Notes under the pieces: generated by a model | What the model saw: the letters and a program-made list of their open reading frames with translations, nothing else | Database searches by the model: none | What the model was told of the DNA's origin: nothing | Program-made: the position numbers and the translations under genes | Source of the DNA: Hydrogenimonas urashimensis | GTDB lineage: Bacteria; Campylobacterota; Campylobacteria; Campylobacterales; Hydrogenimonadaceae | DNA: 64,000 bases | Assembly: GCF_016593255.1 (NCBI RefSeq) | Contig: NZ_AP023212.1 | Span: 2,148,001-2,212,000, forward strand | Direction: 5' to 3' | In this document: in pieces, positions 18,487 through 28,868 of the stretch | Layout: the number at the start of each line of letters is the position of its first letter | How positions within the stretch are numbered: the stretch's first letter is position 1

Positions 18487-21400
18487 ATGCCAAAACGTGA
18501 CGACATTGCCACCATTCTGCTGATCGGATCCGGCCCTATCGTGATCGGCCAAGCCTGTGAATTCGACTATTCGGGTACCCAGGCCGCCAAGACCCTCAAA
18601 GAGCTCGGATACCGTGTCGTTTTGATCAATTCCAATCCCGCCACCATCATGACCGATCCGGAGTTCGCCGACCGTACCTATATCGAACCGATATCCGAAG
18701 AGGTGATCGCCCAGATCATCGAAAAAGAGAAAGTCGACGCGATTTTGCCGACAATGGGCGGACAGACAGCGCTCAATGTCGCCATGAGCATGCATGAAAA
18801 AGGGATGCTCGAGGGCATCGAATTCCTGGGTGCCAACCCCGAGGCGATCAAGAAGGGGGAGGACCGACAGGCGTTCAAGGAGGCGATGATCAAAATCGGC
18901 ATGGACCTGCCCAAAAGCCAATACGCCTATTCGATGGAGGAGGCGTTGGATGCGGCCGAAAATATCGGCTTTCCCCTCATAATCCGTGCCTCTTACACCC
19001 TGGCCGGTGGCGGAAGCGGTGTCGCCTACAACATCGACGAATTCAAGCAGCTTGCCGCCGCGGGTCTTGAAGCGAGCCCGATCACGGAGATTCTGATCGA
19101 GGAGTCGCTGCTGGGATGGAAAGAGTACGAGATGGAGGTCATTCGCGACCGTGCCGACAACTGCATCATTGTCTGTTCCATCGAAAACCTCGATCCGATG
19201 GGGGTCCATACGGGTGACTCCATCACCGTCGCTCCGGCTCTGACACTGACTGATAAGGAGTATCAGCGCATGCGCGACGCCAGTTTCGCCATACTTCGCG
19301 AAATCGGTGTCGATACGGGCGGATCGAACGTTCAGTTCTCTGTCAATCCCGAAACGGGCCGGATGATCGTCATCGAGATGAACCCGAGGGTCTCCCGCTC
19401 TTCGGCGCTGGCCTCCAAGGCGACAGGCTACCCCATCGCCAAAGTGGCGACGCTGCTGGCGGTGGGGTTTACTTTGGACGAGATCAAAAACGATATCACC
19501 GGCACGCCGGCGAGTTTCGAACCGGTGATCGACTACATCGTGACGAAAATTCCCCGGTTTACTTTCGAGAAATTTCCCCAGGCCGATTCGACGCTGACCA
19601 CCTCGATGAAGTCGGTGGGCGAAGTGATGGCGATTGGCCGGACTTTCAAAGAATCGGTGCAAAAAGCGCTCTGTTCGCTGGAAACAGGTCTTGTGGGGTT
19701 CGATCCTCTCGTGTGCGACGACGAGACTCTCCGGCGCGAAATCCGCCGGCCAAACGAAAAGCGGCTTCTTTATGTCGCACAGGCTTTCAGAAAAGGGTAC
19801 ACCACCGAGGAGATTTTCGAGCTGAGCAAAATCGATCCCTGGTTTTTGCGTCAGATCGGGCAGATCGTTTCTCTCGAAAAAGAGATCGACATCGAGACGC
19901 TGCATGATCCTGAGATTCTGCGCCGAATCAAAGCCGACGGTTTCAGCGACGCGATGATCGCGAAAATCATCAACGCGAAAGAGAACATGGACCTGGGTGA
20001 AAACGATGTCTACGCCGCCAGAAAGAAGCTTGGCATCGATCTGGAATACCACGAAGTGGATACCTGCGCTGCCGAGTTCAAGGCGCTTACGCCCTACCTT
20101 TATTCCTCGACCAACATCATCTCTCTTCCCGAGTCAAGAATTCCGGTTTCCGAAAATGCCGAAAACCGAAAGAGAGTGCTTATCATCGGAGGTGGACCCA
20201 ATCGGATCGGGCAGGGGATCGAATTCGACTACTGCTGTGTCCACGCCTCTTTCGCACTGGAGGATATGGGGATCACCTCCATCATGTACAACTGCAACCC
20301 CGAAACGGTTTCGACCGACTACGATACCAGCGACATTCTCTATTTCGATCCGATCGATTTCGAGCATGTCCGCAACGTCATCGAGACGGAGAATCCCGAC
20401 GGCATCATCGTCCATTTCGGCGGCCAGACGCCTCTTAAACTGGCCAAGAAGATCGCAGCCATCGGCGGAAAGATCATCGGTACCAGTGCCAAAGTGATCG
20501 ACGAAGCGGAGGACAGGGAGAAGTTTTCGGCTTTCATCCAGGAACTCGGTCTCAAACAACCGGAAAACGGGACAGCTTTCACGAAGGAAGAGGCGTTCGC
20601 CATCGCTTCGCGCATCGGCTATCCGGTGCTGGTGCGGCCAAGTTACGTGCTCGGAGGACGGGCGATGCGAACTGTGTATAATGAGGATGAACTTCGGGAG
20701 TACATGGACGAAGCGGTCAGTGTCAGCAACGAGTCGCCGGTTCTGATCGACAAGTTTCTCGATCACGCCATCGAGCTGGATGTCGATGCGATTTCCGATG
20801 GCAAAGAGGTCTACATCGGCTCCATCATGCAGCATATCGAGGAGGCGGGTATCCACTCCGGCGACAGTGCCTGTTCCCTGCCCACCGTCACCATTTCGGA
20901 GAAACTGGTCAAAGATGTGGAGAACCAGACCAAAGCGATCGCATTGGGGCTGGGGGTCAAGGGGCTTCTCAACATCCAGTACGCCATTTTCCAGGATGAA
21001 GTCTACCTGATCGAGGTCAACCCCCGGGCGAGCCGTACCGTCCCTTTTGTTTCCAAGGCGACCGGTGTGCCCCTGGCCAAAGTGGCCACCCGCGTCATGG
21101 TAAAAGGCGACCTTCGCGAGGCGCTGAACTATTACGACACGTTCAACGTTGTGACAGACGACGGCAACGTTCTCAAACCGAAGCTCAAAAACCATGTGGC
21201 GGTCAAGGAGGCGGTCTTTCCGTTCAACAAGCTGACAGGTTCGGACCTGATTCTCGGGCCCGAAATGAAATCGACCGGGGAGGTGATGGGCATCAGCAGG
21301 ACTTTTGGCATCTCCTTCGCCAAAAGCCAGTTCGCTTCGAAAAACCGTATTCCCACATCCGGAACGCTCTTTATGTCCCTGACCGACCACGACAAAGGGG

Positions 21401-21759
21401 AGGCGGCGGAGATCGGACGCCTCTTTACGGCCCTTGGTTTCAAGATTGTCGCGACTTCGGGAACGCACAGAGTACTGCAGGAAGCCGGAGTCGCTTCCAA
21501 GATCGTTCTGAAGATTTCCGAAGGGCGTCCCAACGTCGAAGACCTGCTGAAAAACAGCGAGATCGACATGGTGCTCAATACCTCCGACAACAAGGCGAGC
21601 AAGGACGATGCGAAACGGATCCGTCAGGCCGTTCTTCGATTCAACATACCCTACTTCACGACCATCGCCGCCGCTCGGGCCACGGCTGCCGCGATTCGGG
21701 AGATCAGGGAAAAAGAGTCGCTTGAGCCCAAGGCGCTGCAGGACTATCTGAGCGAGTGA
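18487..21759 (+). CDS. carB: Carbamoyl-phosphate synthase large subunit
   Basis: Makes carbamoyl phosphate from bicarbonate, ammonia and two ATP for arginine and pyrimidine synthesis. 1090 residues, close to the usual 1070. The internal duplication is plain: both halves open with [18 protein letters not shown] / [17 protein letters not shown] motifs and each carries an ATP-grasp domain with NPRxSR. A C-terminal MGS-like allosteric domain begins near residue 950 ([18 protein letters not shown]). AAGGAGGAG at 18470-18478 precedes the ATG. The stop overlaps the ATG of the YrdC-fold gene. carA is not nearby. Confidence 0.98.
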   Translation: MPKRDDIATILLIGSGPIVIGQACEFDYSGTQAAKTLKELGYRVVLINSNPATIMTDPEFADRTYIEPISEEVIAQIIEKEKVDAILPTMGGQTALNVAMSMHEKGMLEGIEFLGANPEAIKKGEDRQAFKEAMIKIGMDLPKSQYAYSMEEALDAAENIGFPLIIRASYTLAGGGSGVAYNIDEFKQLAAAGLEASPITEILIEESLLGWKEYEMEVIRDRADNCIIVCSIENLDPMGVHTGDSITVAPALTLTDKEYQRMRDASFAILREIGVDTGGSNVQFSVNPETGRMIVIEMNPRVSRSSALASKATGYPIAKVATLLAVGFTLDEIKNDITGTPASFEPVIDYIVTKIPRFTFEKFPQADSTLTTSMKSVGEVMAIGRTFKESVQKALCSLETGLVGFDPLVCDDETLRREIRRPNEKRLLYVAQAFRKGYTTEEIFELSKIDPWFLRQIGQIVSLEKEIDIETLHDPEILRRIKADGFSDAMIAKIINAKENMDLGENDVYAARKKLGIDLEYHEVDTCAAEFKALTPYLYSSTNIISLPESRIPVSENAENRKRVLIIGGGPNRIGQGIEFDYCCVHASFALEDMGITSIMYNCNPETVSTDYDTSDILYFDPIDFEHVRNVIETENPDGIIVHFGGQTPLKLAKKIAAIGGKIIGTSAKVIDEAEDREKFSAFIQELGLKQPENGTAFTKEEAFAIASRIGYPVLVRPSYVLGGRAMRTVYNEDELREYMDEAVSVSNESPVLIDKFLDHAIELDVDAISDGKEVYIGSIMQHIEEAGIHSGDSACSLPTVTISEKLVKDVENQTKAIALGLGVKGLLNIQYAIFQDEVYLIEVNPRASRTVPFVSKATGVPLAKVATRVMVKGDLREALNYYDTFNVVTDDGNVLKPKLKNHVAVKEAVFPFNKLTGSDLILGPEMKSTGEVMGISRTFGISFAKSQFASKNRIPTSGTLFMSLTDHDKGEAAEIGRLFTALGFKIVATSGTHRVLQEAGVASKIVLKISEGRPNVEDLLKNSEIDMVLNTSDNKASKDDAKRIRQAVLRFNIPYFTTIAAARATAAAIREIREKESLEPKALQDYLSE

Positions 21760-22196
21760 TGCGGCGCGATTTCGTCTATCTCGTCCAGACCGATACGACG
21801 GTGGGCTTTCTCTCCTGTTCTGCCCACAGACTTGCCGCCATCAAACAAAGACCGCCTGAAAAACATTTTCTCAAAGCGATAAACCGGTTTTCCGATATGG
21901 CAGGGATAGGGCGGGTTCCCGCCGCCCATCGAAAGTTCGTAAGGCGCGCGCGAAAGCGCTCTTTCATACTCCCCAATGGGCAATCGTTCAGGGTTGTGCA
22001 GGGAAAACATCGCGATTTCATCGCAAAATTCGGCTGGTGCTACTCCACCTCCGCCAATCTCCACGGCCGACCCTTCGACGAAGCCTTTGCAAAAAGTGTA
22101 TGCGATGTTGTGGTAGAATCTAAAGAAGGGTTCTCCGACAAGACGCCGTCGCAGATATGGCATCTTCACAGAACCGGAAAGGTGAAGATACGATGA
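21759..22196 (+). CDS. Short YrdC/Sua5-fold protein
   Basis: 145 residues, shorter than the 185-210 of TsaC/Sua5. It retains key nucleotide- and RNA-binding motifs of the YrdC fold: YLVQTDTTVGFLS (usual form PTDTVYGLG), AAIKQRPPEKHF (usual IKxRPxxKPL) and YSTSANLHGRPFD (usual PSANxSGxP). This suggests either a compact threonylcarbamoyl-AMP synthase for t6A in tRNA, or a YciO-like relative. The missing length is in the middle of the fold. The ATG overlaps the carB stop by one base, so translation is coupled. Whether another full-length tsaC exists elsewhere would decide its role. Confidence 0.75.
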   Translation: MRRDFVYLVQTDTTVGFLSCSAHRLAAIKQRPPEKHFLKAINRFSDMAGIGRVPAAHRKFVRRARKRSFILPNGQSFRVVQGKHRDFIAKFGWCYSTSANLHGRPFDEAFAKSVCDVVVESKEGFSDKTPSQIWHLHRTGKVKIR

Positions 22197-22645
22197 TGGT
22201 CCGAATCTTTACGATACTCTTTTTCGGTACACTTTTCTGGCTGGCATTCGATTTTCTTTTTTATGCAGGCCTTTTCGTCAACTATATCGAAGCCCACTCG
22301 ATCCCGATCTTCTACAACGAGTTTTTTACCGATTCCCAGTTCTGGTGGCTCTGGATTCCGGGTATATTTCTTTACGGCACCGTTTTTCTTGTGGAGAAAA
22401 AGACAAAAGAGAAGGTTGCTTTCTATCTTCTCTCTTTTTTGATCGCATTCATTCCGTGGATACCGAGTTTCGGAGAGCAGATCGGGCGTGCTCTCTTTTC
22501 CAAAGGGAGTATGGACTATCAGTTCAAGAAGATTCTGGTGAAGGATGCCACGATCTTGTACAGCGGAAGGGGATACGACTATGTCATCGTTCCGGGCCGA
22601 AAGATCACCCTCCGCTATCCGGTCAAAAGGCGGGTGAAAAAGTGA
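22193..22645 (+). CDS. Membrane protein of unknown function
   Basis: 150 residues from the ATG at 22193, which overlaps the previous stop (ATGATG) and has an AAGGTGA site. About three hydrophobic segments are visible, near residues 3-30, 52-72 and 80-100. A hydrophilic 45-residue tail rich in Lys, Arg and Tyr follows, ending PVKRRVKK. No family recognised. It is the last gene of the run that starts at carB. The frame also opens 36 bases earlier inside the YrdC gene, but that start lacks a ribosome site. Confidence 0.7.
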   Translation: MMVRIFTILFFGTLFWLAFDFLFYAGLFVNYIEAHSIPIFYNEFFTDSQFWWLWIPGIFLYGTVFLVEKKTKEKVAFYLLSFLIAFIPWIPSFGEQIGRALFSKGSMDYQFKKILVKDATILYSGRGYDYVIVPGRKITLRYPVKRRVKK

Positions 22646-22654
22646 CGGCGCCTT

Positions 22655-23107
22655 TTATTTCTCTTCTTCGAGCATCGCTCTGTAATCTTTCTCGACCGTT
22701 TTGATCATGTGGCGGTCGGGCACTTTCCGGCCGGCGATGTAGCCGACGATATTGCCGTCGTTGTCGAATTTCGGTTTGATCCAGACGATGACCCAGTAGT
22801 ATTTGCCGTCTTTGCGCATGTTTTTGACATACCCTTCCCACATTTCGCCCCGTTTGATCGTCTCCCACATTTTGGCGAAAGCCGCTTTGGGCATATCGGG
22901 ATGGCGGTTGATGTTGTGGGGAGATCCGATGAGCTCCTCTTTCGTGTAGCCGGTCATCTCCCGAAATTTCCGGTTGGCATAGACGATAATGCCGGCCGTA
23001 TCAGTTTCAGTGATCATGACGCCGCCGTCGAAAAGGACCTCCTGGTTGACCGGGTCGGGTTTCGTAATCGTCTGCCCGGTTTTCATGTTTTTTATCGTTT
23101 TTCCCAT
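22655..23107 (-). CDS. Stand-alone PAS-domain protein, CetB/Aer-like redox sensor
   Basis: 150 residues, essentially one PAS domain. It shows GVMITETDTAGIIVYANRKFREMTGYTKEELIG, then NINRHPDMPKAAFAKMWETI, then WEGYVKNMRKDGKYYWV, the Aer-type FAD-PAS pattern (Trp in the WEGxVKNxRKDG segment). In Campylobacter jejuni, CetB is a PAS-only cytosolic protein that pairs with the membrane transducer CetA for energy taxis. No CetA-like gene is adjacent here, so the partner must be elsewhere or it may be the NIT chemoreceptor 10 kb away (speculative). The start at 23107 follows an AAGG site; a TTG seven codons upstream is less likely. It is convergent with the preceding membrane protein. Confidence 0.82.
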   Translation of the reverse strand: MGKTIKNMKTGQTITKPDPVNQEVLFDGGVMITETDTAGIIVYANRKFREMTGYTKEELIGSPHNINRHPDMPKAAFAKMWETIKRGEMWEGYVKNMRKDGKYYWVIVWIKPKFDNDGNIVGYIAGRKVPDRHMIKTVEKDYRAMLEEEK

Positions 23108-23245
23108 CTTGGTAACCTTAATCAGCAAAGATTATTCAAATCATAGCAACCAAACTGTAGAATATAGACGCAGTCGCAAACGTCTTCAATCTGGCAAATG
23201 ACGTTTTAAATATCGGCAGAACTCCAAAATTTTTGAGGATGGGAA

Positions 23246-26200
23246 GTGTCCACCAATTATAAGATAACTGAATTAATGCAGAAAAAAATAGTAATCATCG
23301 ACGGGGCGATGGGAACCCAGATCCAGTCGATGGAGATACCCGACGAAGCGTGGAAGGGGAAGGAGGGGTGCAACGAGCTTCTCAACGCCACGGCCCCCGG
23401 CCTTATTCGCAAAATCCACGAGCGATACGCCATGGCGGGCGCCGATCTGATCAAGAGCAACACATTCGGCTCGATGGACTGGGTGCTCGACGAATACGGC
23501 ATCGGCGACCGCGCTTACGAGCTGAGCAAAAAAGGGTGCGAGCTGGTCAAATCGGTGTGTGAGCAGTATGCCACACCCGAAAAGCCCCGATTCGTGCTTG
23601 GATCGATCGGTCCGGGTACCAAACTGCCCTCCCTGGGACACATCGAATACGACGAAATGTACGCGGGCTACAAGGTCATGGCCAAAGGGATGATTGACGG
23701 CGGCGTCGACATTTTCTTGCTTGAAACCTGCCAGGACCCGCTGCAGATCAAGGCGGCGCTGCACGCCTGTGAGGATGCGGCCCATGAAAAAGGGGTGGAA
23801 ATTCCCGTCATGGTTTCGGTTACCATCGAACTGAGCGGCTCGATGCTCATCGGGACCGATGCGGCGACGATCGCGACGATCATGGAGCCGTTTAACATAC
23901 TGTCGTTGGGATTTAATTGTGGCACGGGTCCCGAACAGGTGGAGAAACATGTCAAAACCCTCTCGAAGTTGTGGCACAAGCCCATCTCTGTCCACGCCAA
24001 CGCCGGGCTGCCCCAAAACCGCGGCGGCTACACCTACTATCCGATGGGTCCCGAAGAGTTCGCCAGGCTGCAGAAAGGATTCACGAAGTATGACGGGGTG
24101 GCGTTTTTGGGTGGTTGCTGCGGGACGACGCCCCAGCATATCAAGGCCCTCTGCGATGCGGTGGAAGGGGTAGAGCAGCGCCCCGCCTCCGGAAGCCACC
24201 CCGCCTCTTTGGCCTCTTTGTTCAACACAGTGCCGCTGATGCAGGAACCCCCGCCGCTGCTGATCGGCGAACGCGCCAACGCCACCGGCTCCAAGGCATT
24301 CCGGGAACTTCTGCTAGCAAGCGATTACGAAGGGACACTCACGGTGGGCCAGCAGCAGGTCAGGGCGGGTGCCCACGTTCTGGATGTCTCGGTCGGTTTC
24401 GCGGGACGGGACGAGACAAAGGACATGCACGAGGTGATCAGCCTTTACGCCCAGAAAATTCCCCTGCCGCTAATGCCCGATTCGACCCAGGTCAGGGGGC
24501 TGGAGACGGCGCTGAAGTGTATCGGCGGCAAACCGATCCTCAACTCGGTCAACCTGGAAGACGGCATCGAGAAGTTCGACGCGGTGTGCGGGTTGGCCAA
24601 GCGCTACGGCGCGTCGCTGGTCTGCCTCGCGATCGACGAGAAGGGGATGGCCAAAACCGTCGAGCGGAAGCTTGAAGTGGCGGAGCGCATCTACGAGCTT
24701 GCCACGAAGAAGCACGGCATCAGGGCGGAGGATCTCGTATTCGACGTGCTCACCTTCACCGTCGGATCGGGAGACGAGGAGTATCGCGACGCCGCGATCC
24801 AGACCATCGAAGCGATCCGCGAACTGCGCCGCCGCCACCCCGAAGTCGGTACGACCCTGGGGCTTTCGAACATCTCCTTCGGCCTGGACAAAGATGCCCG
24901 CCCCTATCTCAACTCCGTTTTCCTCCACCATTGCCTCGAGGCCGGACTCACCAGCGTCATCATCAACGTCAAGCACATCATTCCGATGAACAAAATCTCC
25001 GAAGAGGACCGCAAAGTGTGCGAGGACCTCCTCTTCGATCGAAGGGAAGAGGGGGACCCGCTCTTTCGCTTCATCGAACACTTCGGCAAGAAAGAGAAGG
25101 TGGATGAGGCGGCGGAGGATGAGGCCTTTATGAAGATGAGCGACGAGGAGAAGATCCACAAGCTGCTTCTTGATGGCGACAAGGAGCGGATGATTCCGCT
25201 GGTGGAGGAGGTGCGCCACCGCATACCGCCTGAGGCCATCGTCAACGAAATTCTCATCGAGGCGATGAAGGTGGTGGGCGAGCTTTTCGGAAGCGGGCAG
25301 ATGCAGCTTCCCTTCGTGCTGCAGAGCGCCGAGACGATGAAGGCGGCGGTGGATTATCTCAATCCCTATCTTCCCAAAAAAGAGAAAGCGAGCGACACGA
25401 CCCTGGTGCTGGGAACGGTCAAAGGGGATGTGCACGACGTGGGCAAGAACCTGGTGGACATTATCCTCACCAACAACGGTTTCAAGGTGATCAACCTGGG
25501 TATCAAAGTGGAGTTGGAGGAGTTTTTGCAAGCGGCGAAAGAGCACGATGCCGACGCCATCGGTTTTTCGGGGCTGCTGGTGAAATCGACCCAGGTGATG
25601 AAGGAGAACCTGGAAACGATGGCCGAGCGGGGGCTCGACATTCCGGTTCTTATGGGCGGGGCAGCCCTGACCAAGGGATTCGTGGACGACTATTGCCGCC
25701 CCATTTACGACGGCCCCATCTTCTACTGCCGGGACGCGTTTGACGGTGTCGTGGCGATGGGCCGGATCGAAGCGGGGAATTTCGATACCAGGCTCGCCGG
25801 CGACATGGGGGGCGACGAAGAGAAAAAAGCGGCCGCCAAAAGGAAAAAGGAGACCGTGATACCGCCTTTGGAGAAGATTCCGATGCCTTCACGCGACGTG
25901 CCGGTGCCTGTACCGCCTTTCTGGGGCCGCCGCGTCATGACCGAAAAGGATTTCGACCCGGCCATTGCCTTCGAGTGGCTCAACCACCGGATGCTCTTCA
26001 AACAGCGGTGGGGGTATCGCAGCAAGGGGATGAGCAAGGAGGTGTACGAAAAGCAGCTCGAGGAAGTGGTGTGGCCTGCCTACGAACGGCTCAAGCGACA
26101 GTTTCTGGAGGAGGGGCTTTTCGAGCCGACGATCATCTACGGCTACTATCCGTGTCGCAGCGACGATACGACGCTGCTGATTTTCGACGAGAGCGAAGGA

Positions 26201-26743
26201 TGGCACCGAGACGAAGATGCCGACCGCGAGCCTTTGGAGTATGTCATGGGGCGGGCCAAGGAGCAGATGACCTTCCCGAGGCAGCACAAAAAACCGTGGC
26301 GCTGCCTGGCCGACTATTTTCACCGCGACCGCCACGACGTCGTGGCTTTCACAACGGTGAGTGCCGGGAGCAGAATCAGCGAATACGAGCGCAGGCTCTA
26401 CGATGAAGGGAAGTTCCACGAATACTACCTGGTTCACGGTTTGGGGGTGGAGCTGGCCGAAGCGCTGGCGGAGGTGGCCCACAAACAGATACGCCTCGAC
26501 CTTGGCATCGCCCATGACGAGGGGCATACGCTCAGAGACGTGGAGATGCGCAAATATCAGGGGGCGCGCTACTCTCCCGGCTATCCCGCCTGTCCCGACC
26601 TGGAGCTCAACGGTCCCATCTTTCATCTTCTCAGACCGGAGGATTACGGCATCGAACTCTCCGAAACGTGGCAGATTCATCCGGAGCAGTCGACGGCGGC
26701 CATCGTCGTCTACCATCCGGAAGCGATGTACTACAGTATTTAA
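23246..26743 (+). CDS. metH: Cobalamin-dependent methionine synthase
   Basis: Transfers methyl from methyltetrahydrofolate to homocysteine through methylcobalamin. 1165 residues in four modules. The homocysteine domain (about 1-310) opens IIDGAMGTQIQ and has the zinc-ligand GGCCGTTP near residue 290. The pterin domain carries IGERANATGSKAFRE. The B12 domain has GDVHDVGKNLV (DxHxxG) near residue 735, and the C-terminal AdoMet activation domain includes EGHTLRDVEMRKYQGARYSPGYPACPD as its clearest region. The GTG at 23246 lies seven bases after GAGG; an ATG eleven codons on is the alternative. No cobalamin or SAM riboswitch is visible in the 117-base leader. cobO lies 3 kb downstream. Confidence 0.97.
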   Translation: MSTNYKITELMQKKIVIIDGAMGTQIQSMEIPDEAWKGKEGCNELLNATAPGLIRKIHERYAMAGADLIKSNTFGSMDWVLDEYGIGDRAYELSKKGCELVKSVCEQYATPEKPRFVLGSIGPGTKLPSLGHIEYDEMYAGYKVMAKGMIDGGVDIFLLETCQDPLQIKAALHACEDAAHEKGVEIPVMVSVTIELSGSMLIGTDAATIATIMEPFNILSLGFNCGTGPEQVEKHVKTLSKLWHKPISVHANAGLPQNRGGYTYYPMGPEEFARLQKGFTKYDGVAFLGGCCGTTPQHIKALCDAVEGVEQRPASGSHPASLASLFNTVPLMQEPPPLLIGERANATGSKAFRELLLASDYEGTLTVGQQQVRAGAHVLDVSVGFAGRDETKDMHEVISLYAQKIPLPLMPDSTQVRGLETALKCIGGKPILNSVNLEDGIEKFDAVCGLAKRYGASLVCLAIDEKGMAKTVERKLEVAERIYELATKKHGIRAEDLVFDVLTFTVGSGDEEYRDAAIQTIEAIRELRRRHPEVGTTLGLSNISFGLDKDARPYLNSVFLHHCLEAGLTSVIINVKHIIPMNKISEEDRKVCEDLLFDRREEGDPLFRFIEHFGKKEKVDEAAEDEAFMKMSDEEKIHKLLLDGDKERMIPLVEEVRHRIPPEAIVNEILIEAMKVVGELFGSGQMQLPFVLQSAETMKAAVDYLNPYLPKKEKASDTTLVLGTVKGDVHDVGKNLVDIILTNNGFKVINLGIKVELEEFLQAAKEHDADAIGFSGLLVKSTQVMKENLETMAERGLDIPVLMGGAALTKGFVDDYCRPIYDGPIFYCRDAFDGVVAMGRIEAGNFDTRLAGDMGGDEEKKAAAKRKKETVIPPLEKIPMPSRDVPVPVPPFWGRRVMTEKDFDPAIAFEWLNHRMLFKQRWGYRSKGMSKEVYEKQLEEVVWPAYERLKRQFLEEGLFEPTIIYGYYPCRSDDTTLLIFDESEGWHRDEDADREPLEYVMGRAKEQMTFPRQHKKPWRCLADYFHRDRHDVVAFTTVSAGSRISEYERRLYDEGKFHEYYLVHGLGVELAEALAEVAHKQIRLDLGIAHDEGHTLRDVEMRKYQGARYSPGYPACPDLELNGPIFHLLRPEDYGIELSETWQIHPEQSTAAIVVYHPEAMYYSI

Positions 26744-26752
26744 GGAAAAAAA

Positions 26753-27343
26753 ATGGAACGTAAGTTTACCCCGCTTTTCAGGCTTTGGCACTGGCTGATG
26801 GCTTTTTCGGTTTTCGGTCTGCTTTTTACGGTCCTGCTCAGGGAGACTTTTTTGGACAAAAAGAGTGTGGCGGCGATCGTTCGGCAAAAACTCGAAACTT
26901 TCGGCATCGCAATCGACCCCGACCAGGCGATCGCCCTCGCCAAGGCGATCCGGGCGCCGATGTGGGAATGGCACTATATCTTTGCCGTCGTTCTGGGCGT
27001 CTCGATCGCTCTGCGCATCTGGCTGATGGTGTCGAAACAGGCGCAGCTTCCGGTTCTGAAAGTGCTGGAAGCCGAAAGCTTCCACGAAAAGATCAAAGCG
27101 ACAATCCATCTGCTTCTTTGCTTCACCATCGCGATGCTGGCGCTCAGTGGCGCCTTCTACTATTTTCACGAAGCACTCGGATTCGAAAAAGAGGCTATCC
27201 ACTGGGTCAAGGAAGTGCATGAGTTTTTACTCCAGCCACTCCTGCTGTTCGTGACACTCCATATCGCGGGTGTCGTGCGGCACGAAATGACGACAGAAGA
27301 AGCGATCGTTTCACGAATGATACACGGTGATACGGTACGATGA
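26753..27343 (+). CDS. Cytochrome b561-family membrane protein
   Basis: 196 residues with four hydrophobic segments (about 10-30, 73-92, 115-135, 155-178). Histidines suited to heme ligation sit in or at them: RLWHWLMAF, WEWHYIFAVV, KEVHEFLLQ and VTLHIAGVVRHE. This is the bacterial cytochrome b561 / hydrogenase b-type subunit layout, moving electrons between periplasmic donors and the quinone pool. It has an AAGG site and starts 9 bases after metH. The physiological partner is unknown. A DUF4139 protein follows. Confidence 0.85.
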   Translation: MERKFTPLFRLWHWLMAFSVFGLLFTVLLRETFLDKKSVAAIVRQKLETFGIAIDPDQAIALAKAIRAPMWEWHYIFAVVLGVSIALRIWLMVSKQAQLPVLKVLEAESFHEKIKATIHLLLCFTIAMLALSGAFYYFHEALGFEKEAIHWVKEVHEFLLQPLLLFVTLHIAGVVRHEMTTEEAIVSRMIHGDTVR

Positions 27344-27467
27344 TCGGGTATTGTTGTCTCTTTGCGCTGCCGGAAGCGTCTGCCGCGATGCCGAACGATC
27401 CGGGCACCGGATGGAAGGCGGCGCATCTTCGACTACACGGCCCGAAAGAGCCGACTAAGGAGTGATC

Positions 27468-28868
27468 ATGAAATATCTGGCTACGGTTTTGATGGCGGCT
27501 GGCATCGGCCTGGCCCTGGAAGCCTCGACGTTCGAACTCTACCGTGACGGTGCGATCTATACCTACCGTCCCCAGGGAAGTTTCGTGGGTTTCGCCCCAA
27601 AAGGAAGCGTCGCGGAGTGCGGTGGAAGCTCTTTCTCCCTCGTTCCGTCGAACGAATGCCCCAAAAAGAGTCGTCTTTGCAAAGAGAAGGCGGCGATCGA
27701 CCGTCTGGCCCTCGATGCCGCTTTCGCCGGACGCCAGATGAGCTATATCGATATGTTGATGAAGCGCGCGGAGATAAAGAGCGCCGATGCCAAGGCGATC
27801 GTTTCCATGGCGGAGGGGGCAGCCAGGAGATACTCCGCGATGCAGAAGAGAAAAGAGCTCGCCGAGAAGGAAGGGAAGTGGCGCAAAGAGGCGTTCATGA
27901 AGCAGGCACCTTCGTTCGAACCCCTCCATCTTCCAAAGCCCTGCGGGGGTGAAGTCAAAGTGACGCTTCCTGGAGGGTACATCTCTTTCGATATGCTTTA
28001 CGAAGCCGAGATTACCGGTGAAAAAAGCATCGGAGTGCACCAGAAGATCGGGCTTCGCAACCGAAGCGGCATCGACATCGAAGCCGACAAAGCGCTACTT
28101 TACTATCAGCCTCTCAATCGGACACTAAGGCCCCTGCGTTTTTCCCCGTGGGTCATCCGAGACAGACATGTGTCGAGGGAACGGGTTTTGCAAAAGCGGG
28201 CGATGCCGGCGGTCGGGGCCAATATGATGATGGCGGACGTGGCCTATGAGTCCGTTGAAAAGAGAGCGCCCAGAAGCTACCGGATCGATAATCTCACGCT
28301 TCCTTCCACCGGAGAGAGTGTCGAAATCGACATCGCATCGTGGCAAACGGAAGCGGAACGTTTCGAAACGGTCTACCCCTATCGCGACCTGCGTGCCTAC
28401 AACGTGCTGCGTTTCAAGCCCAAAGGCGTGATCGAGGCGAATCGGTGGCGTATTCGCAAAGGCAACAAACTGGTCGCTTCCAACCTTTACGGGGAATACC
28501 GCGGCGGCCTTTATACCCTCTTCGTCTCCGTCGACGAAGATCTGATCGTGCGGCGGGAAAAGATGATTTTGAAAGAGAAAGAGAGCTTTTTCGGGGGGAG
28601 TCTCCACAAAAAAGATGGCTATGTCATCCATCTGCTCAACCAGTCCCGAAAAAAGAAGCATCTGAAAATCGTCGAACGTATTCCCGTCGCGGTCCGGAGC
28701 GATATTAAAGTGAAACTTCTGCAAGTCAAGAGCGACAAGCCGATCCGCTACAGGGTGGCAGAGAAGGGACGACTCGATATCGAAATGACGCTTCCGCCCG
28801 AATCGAAAGCCGACCTTCGTGTTCTTTTCGAAGTAAGTTACGACAAGGAGAAGCCGATTATCTACTGA
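27468..28868 (+). CDS. Exported DUF4139-type protein
   Basis: 466 residues with a signal peptide at 1-18 (KYLATVLMAAGIGLALEA). The N-terminal part reads like the DUF4140/4139 family: FELYRDGAIYTYRPQGSF, and a charged helical stretch near residues 80-145. It is followed by a beta-rich region with ITGEKSIGVHQKIGLRNRSGIDIEADKALLYYQP, and a C-terminal fragment GSLHKKDGYVIHLLNQSRKKKHLKIVERIPV, which is characteristic of DUF4139. Function is unknown in bacteria. The ATG at 27468 has AAGGAG seven bases upstream; the GTG two codons earlier is less likely. It ends convergent with the EamA gene, overlapping 11 bases. Confidence 0.75.
   Translation: MKYLATVLMAAGIGLALEASTFELYRDGAIYTYRPQGSFVGFAPKGSVAECGGSSFSLVPSNECPKKSRLCKEKAAIDRLALDAAFAGRQMSYIDMLMKRAEIKSADAKAIVSMAEGAARRYSAMQKRKELAEKEGKWRKEAFMKQAPSFEPLHLPKPCGGEVKVTLPGGYISFDMLYEAEITGEKSIGVHQKIGLRNRSGIDIEADKALLYYQPLNRTLRPLRFSPWVIRDRHVSRERVLQKRAMPAVGANMMMADVAYESVEKRAPRSYRIDNLTLPSTGESVEIDIASWQTEAERFETVYPYRDLRAYNVLRFKPKGVIEANRWRIRKGNKLVASNLYGEYRGGLYTLFVSVDEDLIVRREKMILKEKESFFGGSLHKKDGYVIHLLNQSRKKKHLKIVERIPVAVRSDIKVKLLQVKSDKPIRYRVAEKGRLDIEMTLPPESKADLRVLFEVSYDKEKPIIY

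Noticed and set aside
23129-23245. Possible cobalamin or SAM riboswitch before metH
   Set aside because: Only 117 bases, with no B12-box or conserved helix pattern that I can see.
27340-27465. 41-codon frame beginning with ATGA overlap at the cytochrome b561 stop
   Set aside because: No ribosome site of its own, no recognisable composition (Pro, Ala and Gly mixed), and it ends over the AAGGAG of the next gene. The interval is better read as a leader.
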